Numbered from the stretch's first letter, positions 34,170 through 45,438 are shown. The stretch: DNA of 64,000 nt from Monodelphis domestica (GCF_027887165.1 NC_077232.1:1657662-1721661), one strand, 5' to 3'. Notes: a model not told the origin generated them from the letters alone. Translations and numbers: made by a program.

Positions 34170-35156
34170 TTCAAGGTTATTCCTCCTTTCTTTCTCCATG
34201 TTTTCAGGCTTTCCCCCCCATTTGTGCCTCCTCCCCTGTATGCTCTTCTCTTTCTGAGACAATAGAGACCACCTCCTTAGTCCTCCTATCAATCCTGTCT
34301 GCAGCCTTTGATGCTTTTGTCTCACTTTCTCCTCAATATTCTCTTCTCTCTAGGTTTTTAGGACATGGCTCTCTCCTGTTTTAGCACTTACCTCTGATTC
34401 TCTGCCTTTGCCAACTCTTCCTCTAGGGTTAGATCACCCCTTATAACCGTAAGGTTAGGTTTAGGGAAAGGGAATTCCTTCAGCCTTGTCTTTGGCCCTC
34501 TACTCTTCACCCTCTAGACTCCTTTGCTTGGTGATCTCAGCAACCACCAGGGATGCAATCACCATCTGTCTGCTGATGAGTCTCAGATCTACAGTTTCTG
34601 CCCCAACTTCTGTGCTGACCTCTAGTCTTACATCTCTAATTTCCTAACCAGGGCTTCCCACTAGATGAACGCTAGACATCTTGAGCTCAATGTGGCCAAA
34701 GCAGACATTGTTCTCTCACCTAGACAAAGTCCTCACCTTCTCTATAACTGTATCCTCCTTGTCCCTTGGCCTCAAAACCTAGGAGCCACCCGTGACTCCT
34801 CACTTCCCCTTAGCCAACATATTCAATATGGTGCCAAGACCTATCTGTTTCACCTTTGCAACCTCCCTTGACTACGCTCCCTTCTGTCCTATGTCACTGC
34901 CATCATCCTGGTGGAGGCCCACATCACCTCCCTCTTGGACTATTAATACAACCTATTGGTGGCTCTGTCTCCCACAAGGCTCTCCATACTCCAAGGCCTC
35001 TTCCATTCAGCTACTAGGGTGATTTTCCCACAACACAGTTCTGATTATGGTACTCCTCTACTCCATAAACCCCAGGGGCTCCCTGTTCCATCCCGGATCA
35101 TATAGAAAACATTCTGTTTGATGTTCAAAGCCCTTCTTTCCAGTCTTTATATATGC
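34170..35156 (+). mobile_element. L2 LINE, reverse transcriptase C-terminal region
   Basis: The sense strand carries decayed L2 ORF2 text, including a counterpart of the LDYCNSLL block (read here as LLDY, stop, YNLL, about 34935-34960) and ATRVIF (about 35010-35030). Stops and frameshifts are present. A solo LTR is inserted at its right end. Confidence 0.75.
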
Positions 35157-35160
35157 TAAT

Positions 35161-35491
35161 TGTAAGAGTTAAAATATGGGGGGAAGCTGGGACAAGTAGA
35201 AATTAGTTTCTATCTGCAAGGAGTATTATATTTTTAGAGGTTTATTTAAAATTAAGAACTTAAGAAAATATAAGTAAGAAAGGCACGTGCTAGGTAGGCT
35301 GAGAGGCCCAATTCAATTTCATTCACATCATGAGAGACCCGTCTGCCGGGCAGCGGAAGTAGAAAAGAGGCCCCAGAAGCCTTTACAACCAGGTTAAATA
35401 CCCCATTTTGCTCTTGGCCCAGGGGAGGTTACAAGGCATTTTGGGAAGTGAGCAAAGACTTCTGGGAAATGGAGTCCAGTCATTTTTTACA
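35161..35491 (-). mobile_element. Solo LTR, 331 bp, TSD TAAT
   Basis: Plus-strand ends are TGTAAGAG and TTTTTTACA. TAAT is repeated at 35157-35160 and 35492-35495. AATAAA on the minus strand (about 35246) sets the orientation. It retains several CpGs and is related to the LTRs of provirus G and 21363-21680. Confidence 0.88.
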
Positions 35492-35561
35492 TAATCTCCA
35501 ATCTATATTCTTGGATCCTGGGAGAGTGGCCTCCTCCATTCCTTCAGTTGCAGAGTTTTTA

Positions 35562-35758
35562 AAAAAAATCTCCTACCTTTCATTTTAGAATTCACACTAA
35601 GCATCTGTTGTAAGGCAGAAGATGGGTTAGAGTTAGGCAATTTGGGGTAAGTGGCTTACTCAAGGTCATATAGGTAGGAAGTGTCTGAGGTTAGATTTGA
35701 ACCTAGGACCTCCTTTCTCTAGTTGTAGTTCTCTATTCACAGTCACCTAACTGCCCCC
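35562..35758 (-). mobile_element. tRNA-derived SINE
   Basis: Reverse orientation: poly-A/T side at left, and tRNA-like head at the right end (agtcacctaactgccccc). Near full length and diverged. Confidence 0.75.
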
Positions 35759-35767
35759 AAACAGAAG

Positions 35768-35932
35768 AATTTTTTTAATCTATATCTTCCATCTTAGAAT
35801 CAATTCTATGAGAGAAGAGTTGGGACAAGGGCTAGGCAATCAGGGTTAAGTTAAGTTAAGGTGCCCAGGATCATGCAGCTAGGAAGTATTTGAGGTCACA
35901 TTTGAACCCAGGTCTCTCCTGACTTCAGATCT
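35768..35932 (-). mobile_element. tRNA-derived SINE, head missing
   Basis: A second reverse SINE directly adjacent to the previous one. It contains gcagctaggaagtatttgag and gaacccaggtctctcctgac but lacks the terminal head. Confidence 0.7.
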
Positions 35933-36004
35933 TTTATATAATATTTTATTTTTTAGAATATTTTAAAATTCCCTCCAATTTCCCCTTTTATAATAAAAAA
36001 TTTT

Positions 36005-36405
36005 ATTGGTGTTTTTTTTAATAAACATTTTATTTTGTCATTTCTGAACATCATTCATTGGAGACAAAGATCATTTTCTCCCCCCCCCCCCACTCCCATC
36101 TATCCCATAGCCGATGCGCGATTCCACTGGGTATCACGTGTTCTTGATTCAAACCCATTTCCACGTTGTGGGTGTTCATTAGAGTGTTCATTTAGAGTCT
36201 CTCCTCAGACATGTCCCCTCAACCCCTGTAGTCAAGCAGTTGCTTTTCCTTTGTGTTTTTACTCCCACAGTTTGTCCTCTGCTTGTGGATAGTGTTTTTT
36301 CTCCTAGATCCCTGCAGATTGTTCAGGAACATTGCATTGACACTAATGGAGAAGTCCATTATGTTCGATTGTACCATAGTGTATTTTTCCTCCACAGTTC
36401 AGAAC
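36005..36405 (-). mobile_element. L1 3' end, reverse orientation, with poly-A
   Basis: The reverse complement reads as L1 3' UTR with AATAAA and an A-rich tail at the left (36000-36035). Retained CpGs (ccgatgcgcgattccac, 36111-36127) and good agreement with the family suggest it is among the younger L1 pieces here. It is 5'-truncated at about 36405. Confidence 0.8.
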
Positions 36406-36407
36406 AG

Positions 36408-36660
36408 TGACTCCTTTGAACTTCCCATAAGTTCCAATTCAAAACTTTCTTCAGGAAACCTTCCCTTGTCCCTCTTAATCAGAGTCCCTTCATTCTTCCC
36501 TATTTTTACTAGCTAGCTTGTTTTTTTGTCCATATGTGTATGTATATTGTCTCCTTCCACCATTAGACTATAAGCTCCTTGAGGACAAGGATTGCTTTTT
36601 GCCTCTTTGGGAATCCCCAGATCTTAGCACAGGGCCTGGTGCAGAATAGGTGCAGAATGC
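36408..36660 (+). mobile_element. L2 LINE 3' end
   Basis: Contains tagactataagctccttgag, gacaaggattgctttttgcc and cttagcacagggcctggtgc, the standard L2 3' terminal tract. Confidence 0.85.
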
Positions 36661-37146
36661 AGAGGGAATAGAAATGAAAATTTCTGGTCATTGAGATGCC
36701 CTGTGTATGTCCCCGTCTTCTCTGTATACACTTCCTCTTTTCCCCTGTGGTCCTGTATGCCAACATTTTCCTGGAGTAGATGGGATACCACAAGAGTCTT
36801 CCCATGATCCCCTCTCTTTCTCTTCACCTTTAGCCCTAAGGGCTTTCCTTATTCCTCCCTTTCTCCATCTGTAGTTTTGCTAGGAAACCTCTTCCTGCTC
36901 TCTCTTATGTTCCTCTATTGCCACTGCTAGATAGCAGTTATTTACTCATTCTGCTTTTCTGCTGCTCAGGGTGTTGAAGAAAGAAACGATCTCTTCCTTT
37001 GGGTTTTCTTTCTAAAAACATTTCAGACTCCTTTTCATTAGTGGACATCTACTGTTTGGCCCAATATTGTGAAGCTCACATTTTCAGGTGTTGGGTCTGT
37101 AATTTAACCAAAGAATTAATTGATGCAGTTTTCCAAGGAAGACAAG
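36661..37146. other. Unassigned sequence left of provirus E
   Basis: No gene or repeat edge recognised. It ends at the TAGG target site of provirus E. Confidence 0.35.
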
Positions 37147-37150
37147 TAGG

Positions 37151-37473
37151 TGTAATATCAAGGGGGACTTAGAAAAAGGAAGGAATCACTGAACAGCTGT
37201 TAGAAGATTGAATTCTATGTAACACTTCCTTTTTCTTTCACTGAGCTGGGTTGTTATCAGTGGATTTAGGCAGTTTAGACTACAGGGTAAGTCTGTTCTC
37301 CCATAGCCTCCTTCTTAGCTGATAGATTGAAATTCCCCTCCAACCAAATAAACTCAGAATCAATCTCTGGTATAACTGAAGGTGTGTAATTTATTGGAAT
37401 ATAGGGTTGTTGAAGGAAGAGGAAAGGAAGAGAAAGGGCAGAGGGAAAGAGGATGGCTCCTAACATTTCTTTC
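37151..37473 (-). mobile_element. 3' LTR of provirus E, distal half
   Basis: Matches 51570-51870. It starts TGTAATATCAAG on the plus strand and contains ccaataaa-type signal sequence on the minus strand. It is broken at 37473 by provirus B; the other half is at 45439-45782. Confidence 0.85.
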
Positions 37474-38413
37474 TTTAAGAATTGAAATAATATTTCTACC
37501 CAAATATATATTTTATAAAGTTTATTGGAAGGATAGACAAGCGTTCCTATAAGTAACCTGATAGGGTGCCTAGATTGCCAGTCTTTTTCCTCTTTCTTCC
37601 CTTCACCTGCTTGCTTTGTTCTCTTCTTGGTTCTCCCTCAATTCTCCCCTGATTCTCCCTCTGTTCTCCCTCTCAGAAGCCCAAAGCCTTGACTTTTATT
37701 GACATACTGAATGTAAATAGAAGCAAACCTGGCACAACTATTGTAATTGGGGATTATTTCAGTGAGAATTGATAATTCAAGATCAGGTATGCCAATCTCC
37801 TCCCTTCCTCCCTCCTTCCTCCCTCATCCTCCCTGGTTTATTTCTCTCCTTGTTCTTCCTTCCTCTCTCCCCCTTCCAGTTGATTTTTCTGTTGTTCTCT
37901 CTGAAATCAACTCAGAGTGAATATTATGATATATTCAAGAAATGACTCTTTTCTCTAAAATTAAGTAAGGGATTTATTTGAGAGAATGGGAAGGATAAGG
38001 AGATGGAAGTAAAGAGGGTTTGGGGTTTCCCTAATACCAGAATAATTCCTTGGTTAGAGGATGGTGGAATATATTTCAGATTTGGGAAAATTGGTTAACA
38101 AGTCTTGAAATTTCAGTCACTGTAGTACAGCAGAGAGAAACCGAGAGCAGGACTTTTGTCCTTCTTTCGTACTGTCTCAAGTCAAAGAAACCAAGGTTTT
38201 TTTAATTTGTCTGACCCTTCTCAACAGTATTTCCTGCTCACCATTCCAATTAGAATGTTCTCCTTGAGTGACAGCTCAGCAGTCCCTGCTTTTCCAGCTC
38301 TTCTGCAGACTTTTCTCATTTTCTCTCCACAACATTACACTATGCTATGTCAGGAATGTTTAATAGACAGGTAAACCTCCTAAGGAGGGGGACGGGATAA
38401 AACTTTCTTGACA
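37474..38413 (-). mobile_element. 3' LTR of provirus B, interrupted
   Basis: Pairs with 45111-45438. Shared tracts include attttataaagtttattgga, ccaaagccttgacttttatt and caggaatgttt.. agacaggtaaa. Once 37742-38339 and one duplication are removed, the length equals that of the 5' LTR within a few bases. A G-rich tract (minus-strand cgggggatta) lies just upstream. Confidence 0.85.
37742..38339. mobile_element. Solo LTR-like insertion, 598 bp, TSD CTAT
   Basis: Ends TGTAATTG and ACATTACA, with CTAT at 37738-37741 and 38340-38343. The 5' LTR of provirus B (about 45367) is uninterrupted here. It includes a pyrimidine-rich tract (37795-37885). It is not obviously related to the other LTRs in this window, and I leave the orientation open. 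Confidence 0.85.
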
Positions 38414-38677
38414 CCATAATCCCCCGTGATCCCTTGGGAGACCTGTCTCCCCAATGGATCATTTAAATGTAATTATCTTATAACTCTAAATACCTTCTAG
38501 CTAAAAGTACATACAATGTTGCATTTTTCTAAGAGGGAGTTACAATAGTTATAGATGAGAGTAAAATACAAAAACATTGATAGGCACATTGACAAAATGC
38601 CAATTAGGGGGCAGTCCCCTTTGGCATCAGAGTTTACATTTAGAATAAGTATGTTCTAACTCCTTCAATTCAGTCCA

Positions 38678-38890
38678 TTATATCCCAAAGTTCATTCTGG
38701 ATCTTTTGATGCAGTGTGTGGCTTCCTCAGGCATATTTACAACACCTTCTCCAAAAGGATCCATGTTCTTGATTTTGGAGTGTAGGCAAGTTTCTTTTCC
38801 TGAAATTTCTCCAAAAAATTTTAAACCTTGGATTTTTAGGATAAGTATACAGTCCCCCCTGAGGAGGGTGTTGACCAACACCAGAATCAC
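38678..38890 (-). other. Small open frame in the 3' part of provirus B
   Basis: A 70-codon minus-strand frame with a hydrophobic start (MILVLVNTLLRG) and a charged remainder, located where an envelope or accessory gene could be. No motif is recognised and copy A lacks this stretch. It may be chance. Confidence 0.25.
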
Positions 38891-39271
38891 ATTGGGATAT
38901 GTGACTAAGTTATGAGGTATATGAAATAATTGTCAAAAGAAAAACAACCCCCCCCAAAATCCCAAATAAAAGAGTAAAAATTAAATTCTTTATAAAATAT
39001 GAAGTACAGAAATGATAAAAAATAAAATAAAGATTTTGCATGTATGAAAATTCTGAGTAAAAAGTAATATAACCTGTATTAGGTTCTTGAATTACAGGCA
39101 GTGCTCTATTAAAGTGACTTATGTCTCACAAGGCTGTAGGACAATAGCAGCAATACAGAACTTTACCAATTTGTAGCCAGGACTACAGAAAATTGCCAGA
39201 TTCTAAGAGAGAAAGGACTAAGTTTTAGCAGCAAATGGGAAAATCATTCCCTGGTCTGATTTTACTGTCCC

Positions 39272-40427
39272 TGTCAGAGATAGGGGGAGCCAGGATGATA
39301 GGCAACCTGAGGTACTCGACTCAAAGTAGTGTTCAAGGGAGTCCTGCATCTTAACATATTTCAAGTGCCTCAACCTCAATTCAGACACTAGGTTCAAGTC
39401 CTTTTGTATTGGCATAGAAGTTCAACAATACTCCCTGGATTGGATTTGGTCCTTTTTGACCTTGTGCTCCTTGGTAGTGTGTAATGGCTCTTTTATTCCC
39501 TTCTCCTGGAATTAGACATACTCTTATAACGAAGTCCCACAGCATTTATCAATAAATGGCAGGTTTCCATAGTCGAAAGCCTTTTGAGTATGTATATTAC
39601 TAGGGCCAATAGATACTGTAAACTTATACTGTAAATTTTATGCTTAAAGTGAAAAAAAATATTTTCAAGTATCACCAAGGTTAGGAAAAAGAAAGAAAAA
39701 AATCAAGTATTTTATTACAAACATAAAGAGAAAACAAATAATGAAAAGAAAATCATAACTTCACAGTTCACATTCCATGTGACAATGTGATAGCCAAGCA
39801 GAGGCACAACACCAAAGGTGCTCACTCAAAAATGAAATTTATATCATTCTTAACTTGGCCAAGATCCACAGTGTGAATGTACATCATTTTTTCACCAGGT
39901 TAAAAACCTTTTAAAAACAGTAATACAACTAATACAGATTCTAAAAAGTAGCTAAAATCCCCCAAATTATAAGAGCTCATTTAATGACAATAGCAAACAA
40001 ACCCACTATCATTAGGATTCACATGAGTTGCTACATGACATTGACTTTGAAATCATGAATATTTGTCCCAAGTTCTAGAGATTTAGCCAATCTTTCAACT
40101 TTGGCAAAGATATTAACAAAATCTATTATTCCAAAATTTGGAATATAGTTCCAAATTCCAAAATTTGGTCGGAGAAAAACCCAGGGAAAAAACTGTATTG
40201 TTGATGAAGAGTTACAAATACAAGAAATCCATTTCGAAGATACTAGGCTTCACAGGTAGAATCATTCCCACCTTCCGGTGAGATTATAACATATCACAGG
40301 ATAACACTTGGGCACCTCCTTTCCTCTTGGTATGAGTCTATAACAATGTAACAGAACTTTCTCCACTATATCCCACCAATTTCCACATGGAGCTGAGGAC
40401 TAAAAAGTGAAAATCACTACAGATATA
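39272..40427 (-). other. 3' internal region shared by ERV copies A and B
   Basis: Homologous to 13616-14760 (copy A), sharing gtcagagatagggggagcca and atagcaaacaaacccactat. All frames are broken and no reverse transcriptase, integrase or envelope motif was recognised in either copy. A diverged inverted match lies inside provirus G (16560-16860). Confidence 0.55.
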
Positions 40428-41477
40428 TGTGAACCTTAAAAATTCTCAGACCCTACTTCATAAGGTTAGGATTGTAAACCTTAAAAAATTCCCAGACCCT
40501 ACTTCATAAGGTTGGGTTAAGACCATTCCCTATTTGGGCAGTGAAGCTACTTAGATCAGGAATGTGAGAACTCCACCATACTTAAGCATGCCTTAGGGGA
40601 ATATAAAGTTGAAACTCTTTGCTGAACAATGAAAAGTACTTAAACCCATACTTATAGTAAGACAAAAAAGTTCTTAAGCCATGCCTATTTTAGGACTAAT
40701 ACAAAAGGGTGCTAAGTACCTATAAAGGTCATGCAACTTGTGAACTTACAAGGAGCAAAGAGGTGAAAACTTACTCAGAGATTCTAGTCTACTGAGGTGT
40801 GAATTGCTCAAAAGATTAGTCTACTCAGGTGTGAACTAAGAATGGTCTGTCCTTTGAAAAAACGTCTACTGTGATTGGTAGATGTAAGAACTTAGGGGAG
40901 GTGACATAGGAGAAAATTCCCTTTAAAAGGAGACGAAAAACTCTTGGGACAGTCAGCTGGGAAAGACTGAATTGAAGGAGGCAGCTGGCCAAGGCTGCCT
41001 TGAAGGGTCTCTCTCGGGACTCTCTCAGGTACATTCTGACTCATTCAGATTCAGGATTGAGCTCGTGGAGTCAGCTGAAATGAAGCTGGCCTGGTGTCAC
41101 TAGAATCCTTGCTTGGACAGATCTTGTGTTGAGTGATTAAGGACTGACAGATCTTTCTTTTAGGGCTTAGGCCTGGGTTGGCCAGGACTGCCCTGGGCCG
41201 GCCTATCCTTTTCTCATTATTTCCTTTTTCTCTCTTTAATTCCTCATTGTATTATTAATTAAATTCTCTATAAAACCCAGTTGACTTGGGTATATTCATA
41301 ATTGGGAGTATTTCCCTGGTGACCACCTTATATATTGATTTAAAAAACAAGGCACTGTAGTGAAAACATATTTTCTGTGGTCACAATTTACTCATCCAGT
41401 CTTATATGTACTACAATTTATATCTTCCACTATTTTAATCACTATAGTTTATGGCCTCAACTATTTTAATTTTTACA
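40428..41477 (+). mobile_element. Solo LTR, 1050 bp, TSD TAT(A/G)
   Basis: Starts TGTGAACC and ends TTTTTACA. Copy A keeps the empty site (cagatatgtcatc, about 14753). The first 45 bp are tandemly duplicated (40428-40472 and 40473-40517). It contains a CCAAT-type box (ctgtgattggtaga, about 40870), a ctttaaaagg box (about 40921) and an AATTAAA region (about 41257). It is the closest relative of 19472-20427. Confidence 0.88.
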
Positions 41478-42031
41478 TATGTCATCTATTGTATTTACAA
41501 TAAATTCAGAGATGGTAAAAAATGGCAATGGCATTGTACTTTACTTCAACTACAAATGGACCCTTACCTCTTATAACAAATAACTAAAGAGACAGGCAAA
41601 TAATGATCAGTCAGAGGTAGGGATGCTCCCAGATATCTGAAAACCATATCTGAAGACTCATTAAAATCAGTTTAAATCGTGAGAAAAGTAAATTTCTAAA
41701 ACTTGAAATCAGTGTGAAGTCCATCCATCAGCTCTGTGACAACAAAGTAAAAAAAAATGAACAAAACAGATTTTTACAAAGATATTCTTCAGCACAATCA
41801 TAGTCATAGGGGAAGTACAAATAAAGACTAACAGAATATTTCAATTTTGATAGCTTATGAAGTGGTTACCATTAAATTACATACATCTTGTATTCAGAAT
41901 TGTGTTACAGAGACTTCTTCATTCTGGGGAAGGGAACAAACTGCAACAGTTAACATCAATAAGGCAGTTTGGTCTGAAGAGGCTTAAAAATTCACCTCTA
42001 GACTCTTTGAGGTTCCTTCTCTCAAGTACCA

Positions 42032-42343
42032 TCATTCATCACAATTTCTTTGTCCACACCTCTGGGGTCTCCCATACTGAGGGGAGTTCCCACATTGAGT
42101 ACAGATGTTTGGGTTCGAGATTTGATTTTCCTCAATGGAATAACAATTCCTCCTATCAATATTACTATTCCTGAAACTTCTATTCCTATTCTCATTGCTC
42201 TTACAATTCAAAGTTACATGACCAACTTTTCCACAAAAATTATATGTTAGTGGTTGTTTTGTGGATTCTTGTAAAGGAGCTATGATCTCTCCTTGCTTTA
42301 CCTTTATAACTGTTTCAGTCAATTCTTTCATTTCCTTCCTCAA
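42032..42343 (-). pseudogene. Provirus B gag nucleocapsid
   Basis: A 103-codon minus-strand frame begins with a Lys/Glu-rich helix-like segment and carries a zinc knuckle (about 42192-42233) whose first Cys is Tyr. A basic, Asn/Arg-rich tail follows. A second Cys-containing stretch (CTQCGNSPQYG) does not follow knuckle spacing. It is homologous to 18934-19250 but broken at a different residue. Confidence 0.7.
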
Positions 42344-42499
42344 TGTCTCTACTAAAGTAGCATTCTCCTTATCCTCACCTTATTTAGAAGTCAATTCCTG
42401 TATTTCCTTCCTTAATGCTTCCCCTAAATCAGTGTTCTCCTTTTCCTTATGTTCCTCAAAAGCGTAAACTGCCACTTTTCAATTCTTCAAGGTCCATAG

Positions 42500-42960
42500 T
42501 AGGTCAATTTGGACAGCTAATATCGTCTTTGGTAACTGCAACTTGACCTGTGTTCTGGAGTTTAATAGAGTGGGTTGTAGTGAGGCTAGTAGGGGAAGGG
42601 GGTGGGGTGGAAGAGGAAAAAGGTCAGGGGCAGGGCTGGGGGGCGTGGTGGAGTGGAATGGAGAGTTGGGGGTAGGGTGAAGAGGAATGGGGAGGGGCTG
42701 AAGGTGGTGTAGAGAGGAATGGGGGAGGGGCTGGGTTCATGGTGGAGAGGAGCAGGATCGGTGAGGTCTAGAGGAGTCATCAGTATGGTGGGTAGGAAGG
42801 AGGAAAAGATTGAAGTAGCGATGTTACGGGTTGAGATAGGGGAGATGGGTGGGCACTGAGTAGTTAGAGTAGAGAGGTAGATTGGGGGAAAGGGGATGGG
42901 AGGAGTAGCGGGTGAGTGAGGTCTGACAGGGAGAGGACCTGAGGGGTTCACGTCCTGGTT
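42500..42960 (-). pseudogene. Provirus B gag proline-rich linker, capsid deleted
   Basis: A 121-codon Pro/Ser/Thr-rich minus-strand frame (42586-42951) corresponds to copy A 20991-21362 and 21681-21750. The sequence joins the nucleocapsid side at about 42515, so the capsid segment found in copy A (about 20440-21027) is missing. Confidence 0.55.
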
Positions 42961-42999
42961 TAGGTCAATATGAGGAGAAAGCTTACAGGCTAGGTGAGA

Positions 43000-43383
43000 T
43001 GATAGTTTTGTTTCCTGCTAGATTTCACTGAAGGAGTTAAACTAGAATAGTTTGGTTCCAAAGAAAGAATGGTTTCCTCATTGGTGGGAATGGTCAATTT
43101 ATCAACATGATATGCCCATAAGTACCAGTATTTATCAACTTTGGCCCTCTTTGTTTTTAATGACCAACTTCAAATCTTTTAAGATCTTGAAGTCAAATAA
43201 TCCCCATTTTGGCCAGGTAAAATATATGTCCATCCATGCCTTACATAACTTTCTAGCTTCTTTCTTTGTCATCCAGTTCTCCTTAGGCAAATTTGGATCA
43301 CTCCAGGAATTTAAAAATGTATGCAGGGCTGAATCCGGAGGAATATATCCTGATTTCCTTTGATGTGTTGTAGTATTTCCCAT
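43000..43383 (-). pseudogene. Provirus B gag matrix
   Basis: The best-preserved matrix start: an 82-codon minus-strand frame (43135-43383) beginning Met-Gly-Asn, a plausible N-myristoylation signal. It then has KKEARKLCKAW and FTWPKWGLFDFKILKDLK, which fits gammaretroviral matrix proteins. A frameshift after KNKEG ends the frame. The related remnant in copy C reaches further. The normal role is membrane targeting of Gag. Confidence 0.7.
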
Positions 43384-43499
43384 AGTGTCTACTCTGTATG
43401 TCCTTTTTAAGCTAGTTTAAGTATTGCTAAATGGTCAGCTTAAAGAATGATAAGTTCTTAAAACATAAAAAAAAAATGGAGACACAAAGTTCTTCATTG

Positions 43500-45110
43500 T
43501 TATTGTGGAAGGCACTAAGAGGAGGTTAGAAACAAAAAGCTAATGTAAGTACACAATACAATAGTATCAAAAATGAATGTGTATTTGGTTTAATAATTGT
43601 TTTTATTAGTAGTTAATAATATGCACCTATATAATTAATGATGTTAATAATAATATGAATTTATTATAATTATTTATCATAATAATATGTAATCATTAGA
43701 ATTGGTATTAATGATTATCAGTTATATACCATAAATAAGTAACAATCATCAATAACAACCATTAGTAATTAATAATGACTAGTAATAGTTATTGAAAAGT
43801 AATAATTATTATTATTGATAGTATTATTAATACTATCGTGTTCTAAATGATTCCTTAATATTGCATGTAATTAATTTGATTTAATGTTGGCTTTGTTCAA
43901 TTTTAGAAATTTGGTTTTAATTTAAATTCAGGATTATTATTTCCTATTAATAATATTTTTATTTAAATATATTTAATTTAATAGCATTATTTTAGATCAC
44001 TAGTAGCAGTAGGAAAGGAAATTTTTTTATTTTCCTGGTTTTAATTCTCGACAGTAGGTGGCGGTATAAATGCTTGTAGAGTGAAAGGCCCCTGTGGGTA
44101 GACTTATCTAAGCAATCAGTCAGATAAAGAGAAAGCAAAAAAATTGGCTTCCGATATGCTAAAAAGAAGCATTCTGCAAGGAAAATGTGGCTTCAGATAT
44201 GCTAAAGAATGCAGGCAGTCTAGAAGCAAAGTTTGAGAGTGGGGGAGGTAGAGAGAAAAATGCAGTCTGATGAAACAAATTCCAAAAGAACACTTCCTCT
44301 TATACCAGGTCTAAGGACTGTTAGAGGGGAGAAGGGAGAAAGGAAATCCCTTTCCCTGGAACAGCTACATGTTTTCAAAATGGGGGTGGGGGGACAGGGA
44401 GCCCCTAACCGTAGTAGGAAGCCTGGAAAGACCCCCACGATTAATTTAATGTGGTCTCTGAGCAGGTCCCTGCTGCAGCAGTCCAGCAGGTGTGGCATAC
44501 AGGGAAAGACCTGTTGGGTCCTAGTGCCCCATGGTTTTAAAAAAAAAACTCAGTTCTGTTTGGTATGGGAGGGTCTTACACCAATTTCCTAATGGACCAC
44601 CAATGTGCGCTGTTTCCCCAGTCTGCGAGATCCATTCTGTGAGGGGGCCCTGTCCTTTACCACCCCACTCTCATCCAAAACGGGTTGGGTTGGGTGGGGT
44701 GGTTTACATGGGGAGAGTGCAGAGACTGGGAGGAAACAGAAAGTCTGTGTTTTTTGTGCCTGCGGGATCCTGCCCTTTAATATAAAGCAACCGCTTCCCT
44801 GCCTGGGTCCCCAGTTTTGTTTCAGGCACCCAGGGAAGTCAAGGGCTGGGTTCCTGTGCTCCGGCCGGAACTTTACTGATCCACCCTGGGATAAAGTAAG
44901 AGAATGGGGTGGGGAAACTCATGGGAGGGAGTTTTTCTCACCAGTCCATCTGAAGAGGAGCTTAGATGATTCTCTTTCTCGTTCTCAGCAAGTTTCCATC
45001 TTTGCAGGCAGACAGCAGCCGCTTTTATCTTTAAGTTTAAGTACTAACTCAAAACTTCTCAGAAGAAAATTAAGTTCCTAAATAAAAGTCCCTTACTGAT
45101 GGTCTCCACC
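43500..45110 (-). other. Long leader of provirus B
   Basis: About 1.6 kb between the 5' LTR and gag, homologous to 22928-24685. It has an AT-rich patch of att/aat units (43560-43830), a frame shared with copy A (44220-44498) and a minus-strand TATA-like tract (ctttatattaaa, about 44777). A candidate primer-binding site TGGAGACCATCAGTAAGG lies at 45091-45108, two bases from the LTR. Its length is unusual for a simple retroviral leader. Confidence 0.6.
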
Positions 45111-45438
45111 TGTAAGAATTGAAATAATATTTCTCCCAGATATATATTTTATAAAGTTTATTGGAAGGGTAGACAAATGTTCCTATAAGTAACCTGACCT
45201 TGTGGTTCCTAGACTGCCAGTCTCTTTCTTCTTTCATCCCCTCACCTGCCTGCTCTGTTCTCTTCTCTGTTCTCCCCCGATTCTCCCTTGATTCTCTCAC
45301 TCAGAAGCCCAAAGCCTTGACTTTTATTGAGGTACCCAATGCACGCAGATGCAAGCCTGGCGCAACTATGGTGTCAGGAATGTTTGATAGACAGGTAAAG
45401 CTCCTCAGGAGGGGGTGGGGCATAAAACTTCCTTGACA
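45111..45438 (-). mobile_element. 5' LTR of provirus B
   Basis: 328 bp. On the minus strand it starts TGTCAAGG and ends ATTCTTACA. Minus-strand AATAAA signals lie at about 45330 (caataaaagtc) and 45160 (ccaataaacttt). The U5 resembles that of provirus G. Confidence 0.85.

Larger units (their letters stand above)
37474..45438 (-). mobile_element. Provirus B (minus), third copy of the A/C element
   Basis: The 5' LTR is 45438-45111 and the 3' LTR 38413-37474, the latter carrying a solo LTR. In transcription order: LTR, TGG-initial candidate primer-binding site, leader of about 1.6 kb, gag (matrix, Pro-rich linker, nucleocapsid), then about 2.5 kb with no recognised polymerase, then a G-rich tract and the 3' LTR. 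It is inserted in the 3' LTR of provirus E; the 5' LTR of E near 51870 shows the uninterrupted site. The flanking duplication is imperfect (tctttc against taattc). Without its inserts B is about 6.3 kb. Confidence 0.82.
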
